From: a bacterium
Lineage (GTDB): Bacteria > Electryoneota > Electryoneia > Electryoneales > Electryoneaceae
Length of the DNA stretch: 6,561 nucleotides
NCBI GenBank assembly: GCA_028278125.1
Contig: JANQEY010000101.1
Coordinates: 1-6,561 of the forward strand
Direction: 5' to 3'
Every line of letters begins with the position of its first letter. Within the stretch, counting starts at the first letter, position 1. The position numbers and the translations under genes were made by a program. Below, piece by piece: positions 5,946 to 6,561 of the stretch. The notes under the pieces were generated by a model. The model did not search any database. It was not told the DNA's origin and saw only the letters and a program-made list of their open reading frames with translations.

Positions 5946-6561
5946 TTAACGGTATGTGTAGGCGCCCAGTGTGCCGTCGCTGCAGTAGGAATAAAGGAAT
6001 TTTCCGACCACGATGGGGGTTACGATGATACGCTCATCTGACAGTCTGGTACGGGCGACAAACCTGCCTGAATCCTTACTCATCCAGTGTAAATACCCCT
6101 CAAAGTCACCGACGACGACAAAATTATCCATGCTGGCTGGTGCGGTAATACTTCTGGCCTGCAGTTTTTCCTGTTTCCAGACAGAAGTACCGGAAAATCG
6201 TTCAAACGCCCAGATATGACTTTCTTCATCGGCGACATAAAGATTCTTCTCATCCACACTGAAACCGGCATAGGAGGACACATCACGGGTCCAGAGAATG
6301 CGTCCTGTTTCGAGTTGAACAGCAGAAACATTTCCCTGAAAGGTGGCAACATAGATAATGCCGTTCACGATTAATGGTTCGGAATCGATGTCGACCATTC
6401 TGTCCAGTTCGGAACTGCCACGGGCAGCGGTGATCCGGGTTTCCCATAACAGTCTGCCACTGGTAAGTTCAAGTGCAGCCAGGCGACCACCATCGAAACC
6501 GGCAATAACGACATTACCGTATATCACCGGGGTACTGGTACCCCGTAATGTCAGGGATGGC
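5946..6561 (-). CDS. bamB: Outer membrane protein assembly lipoprotein BamB (C-terminal part, cut by window edge)
   Basis: The C-terminal 204 residues of BamB, the beta-propeller lipoprotein of the BAM complex that binds the POTRA domains of BamA. E. coli BamB has 392 aa, so nearly half is lost off the right edge with the start codon. The frame stays open to position 6560; an internal GTG at 6527 is not the start, since the reading before it gives PSLTLRGTSTP, a conserved BamB stretch. Propeller blades recur as GGRLAALELTSGRLLW, NVSAVQLETGRILW, HIWAFERFSGTSVW and GYLHWMSKDSGRFV, ending DGTLGAYTYR. The LRG arginine and both aspartates of DID match E. coli R195, D246 and D248 at the same spacing; these residues are implicated in BamA binding. 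It is upstream of der as in E. coli, and the two are probably co-transcribed. Very sure. Confidence 0.95.
   Translation of the reverse strand, partial: PSLTLRGTSTPVIYGNVVIAGFDGGRLAALELTSGRLLWETRITAARGSSELDRMVDIDSEPLIVNGIIYVATFQGNVSAVQLETGRILWTRDVSSYAGFSVDEKNLYVADEESHIWAFERFSGTSVWKQEKLQARSITAPASMDNFVVVGDFEGYLHWMSKDSGRFVARTRLSDERIIVTPIVVGKFLYSYCSDGTLGAYTYR

Noticed and set aside
6525..6527. GTG as the start of a short separate gene
   Set aside because: The frame continues to the window edge and the residues before the GTG (PSLTLRGTSTP) match conserved BamB sequence, so this is an internal codon.

Overview
The window is ordinary chromosomal housekeeping DNA from a gammaproteobacterium, with GC content in the mid-40s by eye. 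The evidence is the pairing of dapA with bamC, the pairing of bamB with der, and a bcp gene divergent from dapA. BamC is typical of Gammaproteobacteria. The protein sequences resemble E. coli and Pseudomonas orthologues but match neither closely, so I cannot name a genus. I see no mobile element, CRISPR array, tRNA, rRNA or defence system.

Layout from left to right. (1) Positions 1-1944 are on the minus strand: bcp (thiol peroxidase of the PrxQ type) followed 14 nt later by a PIN-PhoH ATPase gene, probably one operon. (2) Positions 1945-2308 are a 364-bp divergent intergenic region with candidate dapA promoters. (3) Positions 2309-4232 are on the plus strand: dapA (first committed step of lysine and diaminopimelate synthesis), then after 16 nt bamC (outer-membrane assembly lipoprotein). 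(4) Positions 4233-4445 are a convergent intergenic region rich in palindromes and short repeats. (5) Positions 4446-6561 are on the minus strand: the 3' part of bamB (outer-membrane assembly lipoprotein, cut by the right edge), a 105-bp gap, then der (double-GTPase ribosome assembly factor).

Functionally the genes serve envelope building (dapA supplies peptidoglycan precursor; BamB and BamC are accessory subunits of the same outer-membrane protein assembly machine), ribosome maturation (Der), peroxide defence (Bcp) and probably RNA metabolism (PIN-PhoH). Two Bam accessory genes lie on converging transcription units about 1.7 kb apart.

The least expected signal is non-coding. Four short arrays of a degenerate 7-bp unit (N-C-T-C-G-N-N, period exactly 7) lie just downstream of phoH, bamC, der and bamB, each in the sense orientation of the gene it follows. 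I found none in the divergent 5' region or in the two tight operon junctions. In the bamC/der convergent region two arrays face each other and could form a long imperfect hairpin.
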